A DNA stretch of 64,000 bases, from positions 868,001 to 932,000 of the forward strand of contig NZ_JAOCQD020000002.1 of NCBI RefSeq assembly GCF_025290835.2. Reading direction: 5' to 3'. This DNA comes from Aquabacterium sp. OR-4 (GTDB lineage Bacteria; Pseudomonadota; Gammaproteobacteria; Burkholderiales; Burkholderiaceae_C). Shown here in pieces: positions 16,582 through 26,238 of this stretch. Under the pieces are notes generated by a model, which did no database searches, was not told the DNA's origin, and saw only the letters and a program-made list of their open reading frames with translations. Both the position numbers and the translations under genes were made by a program. Each line of letters begins with the position of its first letter. Position 1 is the first letter of the stretch.

Positions 16582-18675
16582 ATGTCGACCCCCACCCGCT
16601 ATGAGCTGCGCGGCGCCACCGCGCTGATCACGCTCGACCACCCGCCGATCAACGGCCTGGGCCTGGCCCTGCGCACCGGCATCGTCGATGCGCTCGACCA
16701 GGCGCTGGCCGATCCGGCCGTGCAGGCCATCGTGCTCACCGGCACGGCGCGCGCCTTCTCGGGCGGTGCCGATGTCAAGGAGTTCGGCACGCCCAAGGCC
16801 GGCATGGAGCCGCGCCTGCCGGTGGTGATTGCCGCGCTCGAGAACTCGCCCAAGCCGGTGGTGGCGGCGGTCGCCGGCGTGTGCATGGGCGGCGGGCTCG
16901 AGCTGGCGCTCGGCGCGCACTTTCGCGTGGCGCAGCGCGATGCGCAGATTGCCCTGCCCGAGGTCAAGCTGGGCCTGATCCCCGGCGCCGGCGGCACGCA
17001 GCGCCTGCCACGCCTGGTGGGCCTGGAGGCGGCGCTGAACCTGATCGTCTCGGGGGCCAGCGTCAAGGCCGCGCAGTTCGAGGGCACGCCGCTGTTCGAC
17101 GCCGTGACCGACGGCGATGTGGTGGCGGCCGCACTCGCCTTCGCCGAGCAGGCCGTGGCCGAAGGCAAGCCGCTCAAGCGCGCCCGCGACCTGAAGCTCA
17201 AGGACCCGCAGGCCGAGGCCTGGCTGCAGTTCGCCCGCAACACCGTGGCCGCCACCGCCAAGGGCTGGCCGGCACCGCTGAAGTGCGTGGAGGCGGTGGC
17301 GCTGTCGGCCAGCAAGGGCTTCGACGAGGGCCTGCGGCTCGAGCGCGACATCTTCCTGGGCCTGATGGCCACGCCCGAGAGCCGCGCGCTGCGCCATGTG
17401 TTCACCGCCGAGCGCGCCGCCGCCAAGATCCCCGACGTGCCGGAGGACACGCCGCTGCGCACCATCGCCAAGGTGGGCGTCATCGGCGCCGGCACCATGG
17501 GTGGCGGCATCACGATGAACTTCCTGAACGCCGGCATCCCGGTGGTGCTGCTCGAGATGAAACAGGAGGCGCTGGACCGCGGCATCGCCACCATCCGCAA
17601 GAACTACGACAACTCGATGAAGAAGGGCAAGCTCAAGCCCGAGCAGGTGGAACAGCGCATGGCGCTGATCACGCCCACGCTGGGCTACGAGGGCCTGGCC
17701 GATGTGGATCTGGTGATCGAGGCCGTGTTCGAGGACATGGGCGTCAAGGAAACCGTGTTCCGCACGCTTGACGAGGTGTGCAAGCCCGGCGCCATCCTGG
17801 CCAGCAACACCAGCTACCTCAACGTCGACAAGATCGCGCAGTTCACCCAGCGCCCGCAAGACGTGATCGGCCTGCACTTCTTCAGCCCGGCCAACGTGAT
17901 GCGCCTGCTGGAGGTGGTGCGCGGCGCCGCCACGGCGAACGATGTGCTGGCCACCAGCATGGCGCTGGCCAAGAAGATCAAGAAGGTGGCCATCGTCTCG
18001 GGCGTGTGCGATGGCTTCATCGGCAACCGCATGCTGGCGCGCTATGGCGCCGCCGCACAGAGCCTGGTCAATGCCGGTGCGCTGCCGCAGCAGGTCGACA
18101 AGGCCCTGCAGCAAGGTTACGGCCTGGCCATGGGCCCGTTCCGCATGGGCGATCTGGCCGGCCTGGACATCGGCTGGGCCACGCGCAAGCGCAAGGCCGC
18201 CGAGGCCGGTGTGGAGATGAAGCCCATCGTGGCCGACAAGCTCTGCGAGGCCGGCCGCTACGGCCAGAAGACCGGCGCCGGCTGGTACCGCTACGAGGCC
18301 GGCCAGCGCGACCCGATCCCCGATCCGGTGACCGAAGCGTTGATCACCGAGTACCGCGCCGCCAACGGCATCACGCCGCGCAAGGTGGGCGACGACGAGA
18401 TCGTCGAGCGCTGCATCTACGCGCTGGTCAACGAGGGCGCACGCATCCTCGAAGAAGGCATTGCCGCCCGCGCCTCCGACATCGACCTGGTCTACCTCAA
18501 CGGCTACGGCCACCCCGCCCAGCGCGGCGGCCCGATGCTGTATGCCGACACCGTGGGCCTGGCCAACGTGGTGCGTGCGCTCAAGCGCTTTGCCGCCGAG
18601 CCGGGGGCCGATCCGTCGTGGCAGCCCGCGCCGCTGCTCGCCAAGCTGGCGGCCGAAGGCAAGACGTTCAGCTGA
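16582..18675 (+). CDS. FadB/FadJ-like multifunctional enoyl-CoA hydratase / 3-hydroxyacyl-CoA dehydrogenase
   Basis: A 697-residue beta-oxidation enzyme. The N-terminal crotonase domain (about 1-190) keeps the oxyanion-hole glycines and both catalytic glutamates ([12 protein letters not shown] and [16 protein letters not shown]). The NAD-binding domain begins near residue 297 ([12 protein letters not shown], 299-310), with the dehydrogenase His in [12 protein letters not shown], and two C-terminal 3HCDH domains follow ([20 protein letters not shown]). The start MSTPTRY follows a GGAGACC sequence; an upstream in-frame ATG at 16555 is less likely. The thiolase for the last step lies 105 bp downstream. 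Confidence 0.93.
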   Translation: MSTPTRYELRGATALITLDHPPINGLGLALRTGIVDALDQALADPAVQAIVLTGTARAFSGGADVKEFGTPKAGMEPRLPVVIAALENSPKPVVAAVAGVCMGGGLELALGAHFRVAQRDAQIALPEVKLGLIPGAGGTQRLPRLVGLEAALNLIVSGASVKAAQFEGTPLFDAVTDGDVVAAALAFAEQAVAEGKPLKRARDLKLKDPQAEAWLQFARNTVAATAKGWPAPLKCVEAVALSASKGFDEGLRLERDIFLGLMATPESRALRHVFTAERAAAKIPDVPEDTPLRTIAKVGVIGAGTMGGGITMNFLNAGIPVVLLEMKQEALDRGIATIRKNYDNSMKKGKLKPEQVEQRMALITPTLGYEGLADVDLVIEAVFEDMGVKETVFRTLDEVCKPGAILASNTSYLNVDKIAQFTQRPQDVIGLHFFSPANVMRLLEVVRGAATANDVLATSMALAKKIKKVAIVSGVCDGFIGNRMLARYGAAAQSLVNAGALPQQVDKALQQGYGLAMGPFRMGDLAGLDIGWATRKRKAAEAGVEMKPIVADKLCEAGRYGQKTGAGWYRYEAGQRDPIPDPVTEALITEYRAANGITPRKVGDDEIVERCIYALVNEGARILEEGIAARASDIDLVYLNGYGHPAQRGGPMLYADTVGLANVVRALKRFAAEPGADPSWQPAPLLAKLAAEGKTFS

Positions 18676-18682
18676 CGCCCCC

Positions 18683-18750
18683 GGTCGCGGAATACCGCGA
18701 CCACCCCCGCGGGGTGGGCTGGGCCGCTTGGGGCGGCCCGGCGCTGGCCC
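18683..18750. repeat. Triple-hairpin intergenic element
   Basis: Three successive perfect hairpins: GGTCGCGG-AATA-CCGCGACC (18683-18702), CCACCCC-CGC-GGGGTGG (18701-18717), and GGGCCGC/GCGGCCC (from 18721). The last part, GCTTGGGGCGGCCCGGCGCT, recurs with a one-base insertion at 62586-62606. It sits between the FadB-like and thiolase genes. Confidence 0.7.
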
Positions 18751-18780
18751 AGCCCCCTTCGACAGACACCGAGGACATCC

Positions 18781-19959
18781 ATGATTGACGCTGTCATTGT
18801 CTCCACCGCCCGCACCGGCCTGGCCAAGAGCTGGAAGGGCGCCTTCAACATGACCCATGGCGCCACGCTGGGCGGCCATGCGGTGCAGCATGCGGTGGCC
18901 CGCTCGGGCCTCGATCCGGCCGAGATCGAGGACTGCATCATGGGCGGCACCTTCGGCGAGGGCACCACCGGCGGCAACATCGCCCGCGCCATCGCGCTGC
19001 GCGCCGGCCTGCCGGTCACCACCGCCGGCCTCACGATCAACCGCTTCTGTTCCTCGGGCCTGCAGAGCATTGCGCTGGCCGCCCAGCGCGTGATGACCGA
19101 GGGCTGCCCGGCCATCGTGGCCGGCGGCGTCGAGAGCATCAGCTGCGTGCAGAACGAGGCCAACAAGCACATGCGCGTGGACCCCTGGCTGGCCGAGCAC
19201 AAGCCCGAGCTGTACTGGAACATGCTGCAGACCGCCGAGCAGGTGATCCAGCGCTACAACATCCCCAAGCTGGCGCAAGACGAATACGGCGTGCGCAGCC
19301 AGCAGCGCGCCGCCGCGGCGCAGGCCGCCGGCAAGTTTGCCGACGAGATCGTGCCCATGACCACGCTGATGGGCGTGGTCGACAAGGCCAGCGGCCGCCT
19401 CACGCGCAAGGAGGTCACGATTGCCAGCGACGAAGGCATCCGTGCCGACACCACGCTCGAGTCGATCAGCGGCTTGCGCTCGGCCCTGCCGGGCGGCATC
19501 GTCACCGCCGGCAACGCCAGCCAGTTCAGCGACGGCGCCTCGGCCGTGGTGGTGATGAACGGCAAGCTGGCCGAGCAGCGCGGCCTCAAGCCGCTGGGCA
19601 TCTTCCGCGGCTTTGCCATCGCCGGCTGCGAGCCCGACGAGATGGGCATCGGCCCGGTGTTCGCCGTGCCGCGCCTGCTGCAGCGCGCCGGCCTGAAGGT
19701 GTCCGACATCGGCCTGTGGGAGCTGAACGAGGCCTTCGCCTGCCAGGTGCTGTATTGCCGCGACAAGCTGGGCATCCCCGACGAACTGCTCAACGTCAAC
19801 GGCGGCGCCATCGCGGTGGGCCACCCCTACGGCGTGAGCGGCGCGCGCCTGACCGGCCATGCGCTGATCGAAGGCAAGCGCCGCGGCGCCAAGTACGTGG
19901 TGGTGACCATGTGCATCGGCGGTGGCCAGGGCGCGGCCGGCCTGTTTGAAGTCGCCTGA
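18781..19959 (+). CDS. Acetyl-CoA acyltransferase (thiolase)
   Basis: The 392-residue enzyme performs thiolytic cleavage of 3-ketoacyl-CoA, or the reverse condensation. Cys90 in NRFCSSGLQ is the acyl-accepting nucleophile; the His of [10 protein letters not shown] and the Cys of [11 protein letters not shown] complete the active site. The [11 protein letters not shown] segment is standard. Position after the FadB-like gene makes a FadA-type beta-oxidation role most likely; degradative and biosynthetic thiolases cannot be separated by sequence alone here. Confidence 0.93.
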   Translation: MIDAVIVSTARTGLAKSWKGAFNMTHGATLGGHAVQHAVARSGLDPAEIEDCIMGGTFGEGTTGGNIARAIALRAGLPVTTAGLTINRFCSSGLQSIALAAQRVMTEGCPAIVAGGVESISCVQNEANKHMRVDPWLAEHKPELYWNMLQTAEQVIQRYNIPKLAQDEYGVRSQQRAAAAQAAGKFADEIVPMTTLMGVVDKASGRLTRKEVTIASDEGIRADTTLESISGLRSALPGGIVTAGNASQFSDGASAVVVMNGKLAEQRGLKPLGIFRGFAIAGCEPDEMGIGPVFAVPRLLQRAGLKVSDIGLWELNEAFACQVLYCRDKLGIPDELLNVNGGAIAVGHPYGVSGARLTGHALIEGKRRGAKYVVVTMCIGGGQGAAGLFEVA

Positions 19960-19961
19960 GC

Positions 19962-21038
19962 ATGGCTGACGAGTTCGCGCATTTCACCGGCACCAAACCG
20001 GTCTCTGCCCAACACGCATTCGACGTGGCCGCGCTGGCGGCATGGGCGCGTGAGCAGCGCGTGCCGGGCTTCGAGGCTGCGGTGACGGTCGAGCAGTTCA
20101 AGGGTGGGCAGTCCAACCCCACCTTCCAGGTCACGGCCGGCGGCCAGCGTTATGTGCTGCGCCGCAAGCCGCCCGGCAAGCTGCTGCCCTCGGCGCATGC
20201 GGTCGATCGCGAGTTCAGGGTCATCAGCGCGCTGCACGGCACCGCGGTGCCGGTGGCCAGGCCCTGGGCGCTGTGCGAGGACACGGCCGTGATCGGCTCG
20301 ATGTTCTACCTGATGGACTGCGTGGACGGCCGCGTGCTGTGGGACCCGGCGCTGCCGGGCATGACGCCCGCCGAGCGCACAGCCCACTACGACGAGCTGG
20401 GCCGCGTGATCGCCGCGCTGCACAGCGTGGACGTGCAGGCCGTGGGCCTGGGCAGCTACGGCAAGCCCGGCCAGTACGTGGCGCGGCAGGTGGAACGCTG
20501 GACCCAGCAGTACCGCGCCGCCGAGACCGAGCCGGTGGAGGCCATGAACCGGCTGATCGAGTGGCTGCCGGCGCGCGTGCCGGCGGCGGACGAAACCCGC
20601 GTGGTGCATGGCGACTACCGCTTCGACAACGTGATCTTCCACCCCACCGAGCCGCGCATCCTGGCGGTACTGGACTGGGAGCTGAGCACGCTGGGCCATC
20701 CGCTGGTCGACTTTGCCTACCACTGCATGACCTGGCACATGGCCAATGGCGAGGGCAACCGCGGCCTGGCCGGCGTGGATCTGGGCGCGCTCGGCATCCC
20801 CAGCGAAGCCGCTTACCTGGCACGCTATCTCGAGCGCACCGGCCGCCCTGCCGGCAGCGTGAGCGCGGCCGACTGGAACTACTACCTGGTGTTCAACATG
20901 TTCCGCCTGGCCGGCATCCTGCAGGGCATCCTGGCGCGCGCGCTGCAGGGCAATGCCTCGAATGCCCGCGCGCTGGAGGCCGGCAAGCGAGCCCGGCCGC
21001 TGGCCGAGCAGGCCTGGCAGCTCGCCCAGACGCTCTGA
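19962..21038 (+). CDS. APH-fold phosphotransferase family protein (ACAD10/11 N-terminal-like)
   Basis: A 358-residue protein starting 2 bp after the thiolase stop. It has an aminoglycoside-phosphotransferase-like kinase fold: GGQSNPTFQV near residue 48 (P-loop-like strand), the lysine-equivalent region YVLRRKPPGKLLPSAH, the catalytic loop VVHGDYRFDNVIFHP and the metal aspartate in AVLDWELSTLGHPLVD. This subfamily resembles the kinase-like domain of ACAD10/ACAD11, which phosphorylates 4-hydroxyacyl-CoA so that it can be catabolised. The beta-oxidation neighbours fit that role. It is unlikely to be an antibiotic resistance enzyme. Confidence 0.83.
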   Translation: MADEFAHFTGTKPVSAQHAFDVAALAAWAREQRVPGFEAAVTVEQFKGGQSNPTFQVTAGGQRYVLRRKPPGKLLPSAHAVDREFRVISALHGTAVPVARPWALCEDTAVIGSMFYLMDCVDGRVLWDPALPGMTPAERTAHYDELGRVIAALHSVDVQAVGLGSYGKPGQYVARQVERWTQQYRAAETEPVEAMNRLIEWLPARVPAADETRVVHGDYRFDNVIFHPTEPRILAVLDWELSTLGHPLVDFAYHCMTWHMANGEGNRGLAGVDLGALGIPSEAAYLARYLERTGRPAGSVSAADWNYYLVFNMFRLAGILQGILARALQGNASNARALEAGKRARPLAEQAWQLAQTL

Positions 21039-21058
21039 GCCTTGCGGAGAAGCACCCC

Positions 21059-21853
21059 ATGGAACTGAAGGACAAGGTCATCGTCGTCACCGGTGGCGCG
21101 TCGGGCATCGGCGCGGCGGCCTGCCGGCGTTTTGCGCAGGAGCAGCCGGCGGCCATCGTGGTGGCCGACCGCGACGAGGCCGGCGCCGCCGCCGTGGCCG
21201 CCAGCCTGGTGCGGCACACCACCGCCCAGGCCGTGCGCTGCGATGTGGGCGTGGAGGCCGAGGTGCAGGCCCTGGTGGCCCAGGCCACCGCGCGGTTCGG
21301 CCGCGTGGACGTGTTTTTTGCCAATGCCGGCATTGCCCTGCCCGGTGGCCTGGAGGCCCCCGACGAGGCCTGGCAGCGCTGCTGGAACATCAACCTGATG
21401 GCCCATGTGTACGCCGCACGCGCGGTGGTGCCGCAGATGGTGGCGCGCGGCGAGGGCTACTTCGTCAGCACCGCGTCGGCCGCCGGCCTGCTGTCGCATG
21501 TGGATTCGCCCACCTATGCCGTCACCAAGCACGGCGCGGTGGCCTTTGCCGAGTGGCTGGCCATCAACCATGGCCACGAGGGCCTGCGCGTGAGCTGCCT
21601 GTGCCCGCAGGGCGTGCGCACGCCGATGCTGATGGGCGCCGAGGGCCAGCGCAAGAGCTTTCTGCAGGACGGCATGCTCGAGCCCGAGCAGGTGGCCGAC
21701 GAGATCGTGCGGGTGATGCAGGCCGAGCGCTTTCTGATCCTGCCGCACCCCGAGGTGGCCGACTACGTGCGCCACAAGGCCGCCGACATCGACCGCTGGC
21801 TGGGCGGCATGCGCAAGGTGAAGGCGCGCTCGCGCGCCGTGCAGGGCGGCTGA
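21059..21853 (+). CDS. Short-chain dehydrogenase/reductase
   Basis: A 264-residue classical SDR. The cofactor loop TGGASGIG is at 11-18, NAG at 89-91, and the catalytic Ser140, Tyr153 and Lys157 (YAVTKHG) are present. The substrate is unknown; the four-gene beta-oxidation-like unit (FadB-like, thiolase, APH-like, SDR) suggests a hydroxyacyl substrate. A GGAGAAGC site precedes the ATG. The stop codon sits in the loop of a perfect hairpin. Confidence 0.88.
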   Translation: MELKDKVIVVTGGASGIGAAACRRFAQEQPAAIVVADRDEAGAAAVAASLVRHTTAQAVRCDVGVEAEVQALVAQATARFGRVDVFFANAGIALPGGLEAPDEAWQRCWNINLMAHVYAARAVVPQMVARGEGYFVSTASAAGLLSHVDSPTYAVTKHGAVAFAEWLAINHGHEGLRVSCLCPQGVRTPMLMGAEGQRKSFLQDGMLEPEQVADEIVRVMQAERFLILPHPEVADYVRHKAADIDRWLGGMRKVKARSRAVQGG

Positions 21854-21863
21854 GCCGCCCTGC
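21841..21863. terminator. Hairpin with the SDR stop codon in its loop
   Basis: GCAGGGCGGC-TGA-GCCGCCCTGC: a perfect 10-bp stem whose 3-nt loop is the stop codon of the SDR gene. It lies between convergent genes and has no U-tract, so it is probably a bidirectional transcript-end structure. Confidence 0.5.
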
Positions 21864-21874
21864 CCCGGCCAGGC

Positions 21875-23632
21875 TCAGCCCGGCTCGGCGGCCGCGAGGG
21901 CCGGCTCGGCCTCGAACAGGCGCGGCGGCACCGGCACGGTGATGTCGGCGTCGATCAGGGCCCGCAGCGCGGCCAGTGCGGCCGTCGCCTCGGGGTCGGG
22001 GGCCGGGCAGGTCTGCTGCATCCGGTCGGCCAGCTCGAGCGCCAGCTCCTGCAGCATGCGCGCGGCCTGGTGCAGGCGCTGGCAGAAGGCCGGGTCGTCG
22101 GCCGGCGGCGCCATCAGCGCGGCATTGAGCGCCACGAACCAGGGCAGCGCAGCCTGGTCCAGCATGCGCGGCGGGTTGCGCCGCGGGCTCAGCCGGCCCC
22201 ACTCGCGCAGCAGCTGCTGCACGGCCGTGTTCAGGGCCCGGCAGCGCGCCAGCGGCTCGCGCAGCTGCGACAGCAGCTTCACATCGGTGAGGCGGCCGTG
22301 CACGAACAGCGGCGACAGCACGCCCCAGTAGTAGCTGTAGTCCCAGATCACCTTGACCGGCAGCACCTCGGGGTCGCCGAACAGCGCGTACTGGTCGCGG
22401 TAGAGCGCCAGCGTGCTTTCGTAGACCGACTGGTAGATCTGGTCGTACACCTGGGCCTGGGCCTGCACGCGGTGGCCGGCCCGCTCGCGCAGCACCAGCT
22501 CGGTGATGGCGGTGTTGGCCATGGCGATGAAGTCGCTGCCGGGCGAGTAGAAGGGGTCGAGAAACAGCCCGGCCTCGCCGGTGAGCGCCCAGCGCTCGCC
22601 CGAGAACACCTGCTTGCAGCCATAGGAGAAGCTGCGCAGGAAGGCGAAGTCCTGCAAGGTCTCGCGCTGCCCGTCCAGCGCCTCGAACAGGCACGGCTGG
22701 CGCTGCTGCAGCCAGTCCATGGCCTTGTCGAAGCTGTCCATCGTCGACAGCGGATGCCAGCGCGGATCGGCCACGATGCCCACCGAATGCGAGCCCGACG
22801 ACAGCGGGATCAGCCACACCCAGTAGCCCGGCCCGACCAGGTGGTTGGTCGAGCGCCAGCGTTCAGCCGGCGTGCAGCGCTCGCGCCAGGCGGGGTCGTC
22901 CGACCAGTCGTCGATGCGGATGCGGTGCCGCATGCGAAACCACACCGCATGGCAGTCGTGGCCATTGGGCTGGGCCAGGGCCTTCTGGCGCTTGATCAGG
23001 CCGGCACGGCCGCAGGCGTCGATCACCCAGCGGCAGCGGGTGCGGTGGGTCTGGCCGGCCTGCAGCCAGTCGACCTGGTGCTCGCCGTCGTCCTTGGCCA
23101 GTGCCAGGGCGGTGACGCGGGCCGAGTCGGCCAGGCGGATGCCGGCCTGCTGCACCCGCTCGGCCAGCATGTTCTCGAAGATGCCGCGGTCGATCTGGTA
23201 GCTGACCATCGGCAGCGCCACGCTGGCGCCCACCTCGGTGACCGCGGCCAGCTCGCGCTGCCCGTCCGAGAAGAAGAAGCGGAAACCGAACTTGCGCAAC
23301 TGATGCTGCTCGAGGTGCTCACGCAGGCCCAGCACCTCGGCAAAGTAGTGCGCCGCCAGCTCGACGGTCGATTCGCCGACCTTGTGCGTGGCCACCGGCA
23401 CCGGGTGCTGGCGCCGCTCGAGCACCAGGATGTCGAGCTCGGGGCAGCGCTGGCGCAGTTGCAGCGCCAGGCTCAGCCCGGCCAGGCCGCCGCCCATGAT
23501 CAGCACGTCGCACTGCCCGGCCGCCCGGGCCGCGTCGGCCTGCGGCGCGGGCGCGGTGCGGCTGTCCGTGGCGTGGCTGTCCGCGGCGTGGCTGATGGGG
23601 GCGGCGTCGGGGTGGGCGGGGGCGTCGGGCAT
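21875..23632 (-). CDS. FAD-dependent halogenase-like oxidoreductase of the polyene cluster (copy A)
   Basis: A 585-residue flavoprotein of the tryptophan-halogenase-like group. An acidic/Ala-rich N-terminal extension (1-40) precedes the FAD loop GGGLAG (47-52). HKVGESTVE follows at 83-91, and the halogenase signature WxWxIP appears as WVWLIP at 271-276. GEAGLFLDPFYSPGSD is the second FAD contact. Enzymes of this group halogenate aromatic rings using FADH2, but several WxWxIP relatives in polyene clusters have unproven chemistry, so bromination/chlorination is inference. It lies 29 bp downstream of the ketosynthase-CLF gene. The C-terminal 200 residues are unusual and helical. Confidence 0.8.
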   Translation of the reverse strand: MPDAPAHPDAAPISHAADSHATDSRTAPAPQADAARAAGQCDVLIMGGGLAGLSLALQLRQRCPELDILVLERRQHPVPVATHKVGESTVELAAHYFAEVLGLREHLEQHQLRKFGFRFFFSDGQRELAAVTEVGASVALPMVSYQIDRGIFENMLAERVQQAGIRLADSARVTALALAKDDGEHQVDWLQAGQTHRTRCRWVIDACGRAGLIKRQKALAQPNGHDCHAVWFRMRHRIRIDDWSDDPAWRERCTPAERWRSTNHLVGPGYWVWLIPLSSGSHSVGIVADPRWHPLSTMDSFDKAMDWLQQRQPCLFEALDGQRETLQDFAFLRSFSYGCKQVFSGERWALTGEAGLFLDPFYSPGSDFIAMANTAITELVLRERAGHRVQAQAQVYDQIYQSVYESTLALYRDQYALFGDPEVLPVKVIWDYSYYWGVLSPLFVHGRLTDVKLLSQLREPLARCRALNTAVQQLLREWGRLSPRRNPPRMLDQAALPWFVALNAALMAPPADDPAFCQRLHQAARMLQELALELADRMQQTCPAPDPEATAALAALRALIDADITVPVPPRLFEAEPALAAAEPG

Positions 23633-23661
23633 CAGTGGCGGCTTCGGGTTGGGCGGGCGGC

Positions 23662-25803
23662 TCACTGCGGGTGCAGCGGCGTCACGGTCAGCGCCAGCGC
23701 CTGCTGCGCCGACAGGGGCAGGTTGACATGGTGCACCGACGGCCCGGCCGCCGTGGCCCTTGCCAACAATTCGCACAAGGGCAAGGCATCGGCCATGGCA
23801 TTGCCGGCCAGCGATTGCGCGGCGGGTGACAGCAGCGCCGGCGCGGGCGCGGCACCGTCGTTCAGCTGCCAGTCGAGCCGCGCCACGCTGTGCGCGCCGG
23901 GCACCGGCGACAGCACCAGGGCCACGGCCAGCAGGCCTTCGCTGTGGGTCACCGAGGCCAGTCCGCCCACGGCGTTGACGTCGTAGCCCACCAGCAGCAC
24001 GGCGCGCCCATCGGCCTGGCACTGGGTGGCCGCGGCCAGCAGGCCGTTGGCAAAGCTGCGCACATGGGCGGTCAGCGCGGTGCTGGTCTCGTGGCAGGCG
24101 GTGGCCATGGTCCAGTAACCGGCGGCCGCGTTGTGCACCGAGTTGTGAAAGCGCGTGGGCGACAGCAGCAGCGGCGTGCGCGCCAGCGTGCTGCACATGT
24201 AGTCGTTGACGCCCAGATCGCCATGCGCCGACACGAACACGCTGGGCAGCGCGGCCGCATCGGCCCCGGCTGCGGCCACCGCGGCCGCGCCGGCCACCAG
24301 GGCCAGGGCCACGGTGTCGGGCGCACGCCGGCGCTCGGCCGGCGCCAGCATCTGCGGCACCGGCCGCACCGCGGTGGCGCCGGCGGCCAGCGGCTCGCCG
24401 CGCAGGGCCGGCGCGGCGCTGTCCCAACCCGGCAGCAGGGGCGACCACAGCGACACCGCATCCACATACAGCGCGGCCGTGGCGGCCGGCGCCGCCGCCA
24501 GGTCGGCCCGGGCCGGCGCTACCGCCACCTGTGCCACTTGTGCCGGCGCATCGGCCTGCGCATCGGCGCGGCCGAACACCAGCACGCAGTTGTTGCCGCC
24601 AAAACCGAACGAGTTGCTCAGCGCGCGCCGCACCGGGCCGGCCGCGCCCTGCAGGCGGATCTGCGGGCCGCACAGCGCATCGGGCACCTGGGTGTTCACG
24701 GTGCCCGGCATCCAGCCGTCGCGCAGGGCCAGCAGCGAAACCACCGCCTCGACGATGCCGGCCGCACCCAGCGTGTGGCCGACGTAGCCCTTGGTGGAGC
24801 TGGCAAAGGCCGTGGCGCCAAAGCGCCGCGCCACCAGCGCGGCCTCGACCTCGTCGTTCTTGGCGCTGGCCGTGCCGTGCAGGTTGACGTAGTCGATGGC
24901 CTGGGTGTCGGCCAGGCCGGCGCGGGCCAGCGCGTCGTCCAGCGCGCGCTCGGCGCCCAGGCCCTGCGGGTGCGGGGTCGACATGTGGTGGGCGTCGCTG
25001 GCCTCGCCATAGCCCAGCAGCAGCAGTGCGGCCTGCGGCGCATCGGCCTGGCGCTGCAGCAGCGCAAAGCCGGCGGCCTCGCCCAGGCTGATGCCCTGGC
25101 GCGCGGCGTCGAAGGGCCGGCAGGGCTCGGGCGAGACCAGCTCCAGCGCATTGAAGCCGAACAGCACGCTGCCGCACAGCGTGTCGACGCCGCCGACCAC
25201 GGCCGCATCGGCCAGGCCCAGGCGCAGCAGGCGCTCGGCATCGGCAAACACCTTGGCGCTCGACGAGCAGGCGGTGGACACGGTGACGCAAGGCCCGCTG
25301 AGCGCCAGCGCCTCCTGCACGAACATCGCCAGCGAGTGCGGCGTGTGCACCTGCGGCAGCCGGTCGGCGGCGGCAAAGCGGCCGTCGGCATCGAGCCGGG
25401 TGTAGGCCTCTTCGGTGGCGCCGATGCTGGAGGTGGAGGTGCCCAGCACCAGGGCCACGCGGTGGGCACCATGGCGCTGGCGCGCCGCGGCCACGGCGGC
25501 CATGAAACCATCGGCCTGCAGCCCCAGCCAGGCCAGGCGGTTGTTGCGGCAATCCCAGTGCTGCAGCGCGGCCGGCAAGGCCACCTGCTCGACCCCCTCG
25601 ACGCGGCCGATCCAGGTGGGCAGCACGGGCGATCCGAAGTCGTTCGGCCTCAGGCCGCTGCGCCCGTCGCGCAGGGCCTGCAGCAGGGCTTGAAGACCGT
25701 TGCCAACGGCCGTGGTGGCCGTGAAGGCGGTGATGGCGAGCGGAGCGATGGGCTGCGGCACGGTGAGGTCGGTAGAAAGGCCGGCGCATGATAGCGGCAG
25801 CAT
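23662..25803 (-). CDS. Ketosynthase fused to a chain-length-factor-like domain
   Basis: A 713-residue fusion. Residues about 20-412 are a complete beta-ketoacyl-ACP synthase: Cys179 (STACSSSAK), His309 (NLHGTASAK), Lys338 and His343 (KGYVGHTLG), NSFGFGGNN at 397-405. Residues about 443-713 resemble the separate ketoacyl-synthase-like chain length factor of aryl polyene clusters (SPTRFHNSVHNAAAGYW, ETSTALTAH) and lack a Cys-His-His triad. In most described systems these are two genes that form a heterodimer; here they are joined by an Ala/Gln-rich linker (412-442). A GTG at 25761 is an alternative start, because a TATCAT -10-like box lies just downstream of the ATG. It would elongate the polyene on ACP. 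Confidence 0.85.
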   Translation of the reverse strand: MLPLSCAGLSTDLTVPQPIAPLAITAFTATTAVGNGLQALLQALRDGRSGLRPNDFGSPVLPTWIGRVEGVEQVALPAALQHWDCRNNRLAWLGLQADGFMAAVAAARQRHGAHRVALVLGTSTSSIGATEEAYTRLDADGRFAAADRLPQVHTPHSLAMFVQEALALSGPCVTVSTACSSSAKVFADAERLLRLGLADAAVVGGVDTLCGSVLFGFNALELVSPEPCRPFDAARQGISLGEAAGFALLQRQADAPQAALLLLGYGEASDAHHMSTPHPQGLGAERALDDALARAGLADTQAIDYVNLHGTASAKNDEVEAALVARRFGATAFASSTKGYVGHTLGAAGIVEAVVSLLALRDGWMPGTVNTQVPDALCGPQIRLQGAAGPVRRALSNSFGFGGNNCVLVFGRADAQADAPAQVAQVAVAPARADLAAAPAATAALYVDAVSLWSPLLPGWDSAAPALRGEPLAAGATAVRPVPQMLAPAERRRAPDTVALALVAGAAAVAAAGADAAALPSVFVSAHGDLGVNDYMCSTLARTPLLLSPTRFHNSVHNAAAGYWTMATACHETSTALTAHVRSFANGLLAAATQCQADGRAVLLVGYDVNAVGGLASVTHSEGLLAVALVLSPVPGAHSVARLDWQLNDGAAPAPALLSPAAQSLAGNAMADALPLCELLARATAAGPSVHHVNLPLSAQQALALTVTPLHPQ
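25788..25793 (-). promoter_or_regulatory. Putative -10 box for the ketosynthase-halogenase unit
   Basis: TATCAT on the minus strand, in the context GCTATCATGCG, almost matching GCTATCATTGC before the second ACP gene. If used, transcription would begin downstream of the ATG at 25803 and the GTG at 25761 would be the start codon. No clear -35 is visible. Confidence 0.35.
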
Positions 25804-25877
25804 TCCGGGCCGCTGCGCCCTCCCCCGGACAGAGGTGCCGCGGCCTGCGCCAGCCCGCCCGGCCGGGGCCGCACCCC

Positions 25878-25883
25878 TACAAT
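25878..25883 (+). promoter_or_regulatory. Putative -10 box of the main polyene operon
   Basis: TACAAT followed by GGCGGG, 34 bp before the first ACP start, inside the 113-bp divergent region. No convincing -35, as elsewhere in this window. Confidence 0.4.
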
Positions 25884-25916
25884 GGCGGGTTCTCGAAGTC
25901 CTGCCACGCCATCGCC

Positions 25917-26222
25917 ATGAGCTCGTCCCCGACCGACCACATCACCCCCGCCGCGCAGGGCGCCGCCAGCGAGCTCGAACGCGAACTGGCCGGCGTGCTG
26001 GTGCAGGCGCTGAACCTCGACGTGGCCGTGGATCAGATCGACCCGACCGCGCCGCTGTATGGCGAAGGCCTGGGGCTCGATTCGATCGACATCCTCGAGC
26101 TGGCGCTCGAGGTCTCGCAGCGCTACGGCTTCCAGCTGCGCTCGGACGACGAAGACAACGTGCGCATCTTCGCCTCGCTGCGCAGCCTGGCGGCGCACGT
26201 GGCCCAGCACCGCACGGTCTGA
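25917..26222 (+). CDS. Acyl carrier protein (first)
   Basis: A 101-residue carrier protein. Ser56 in GLGLDSIDILEL is the phosphopantetheine attachment site, followed by the acidic helix. It would carry the starter or growing polyene chain. It is the first gene of the long plus-strand operon. The start follows the predicted -10 by a short leader; upstream in-frame codons lie in the promoter. Confidence 0.9.
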   Translation: MSSSPTDHITPAAQGAASELERELAGVLVQALNLDVAVDQIDPTAPLYGEGLGLDSIDILELALEVSQRYGFQLRSDDEDNVRIFASLRSLAAHVAQHRTV

Positions 26223-26238
26223 GCCCGCAGCCCCGCCG

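Noticed and set aside
16456..19860. A 1134-codon open frame on the minus strand
   Set aside because: Antisense to the FadB-like and thiolase genes, whose catalytic motifs are intact; no domain in the antisense product.
19962..21038. Aminoglycoside resistance kinase
   Set aside because: The sequence fits the ACAD10/11-type subfamily and sits in a beta-oxidation unit, so resistance is unlikely.
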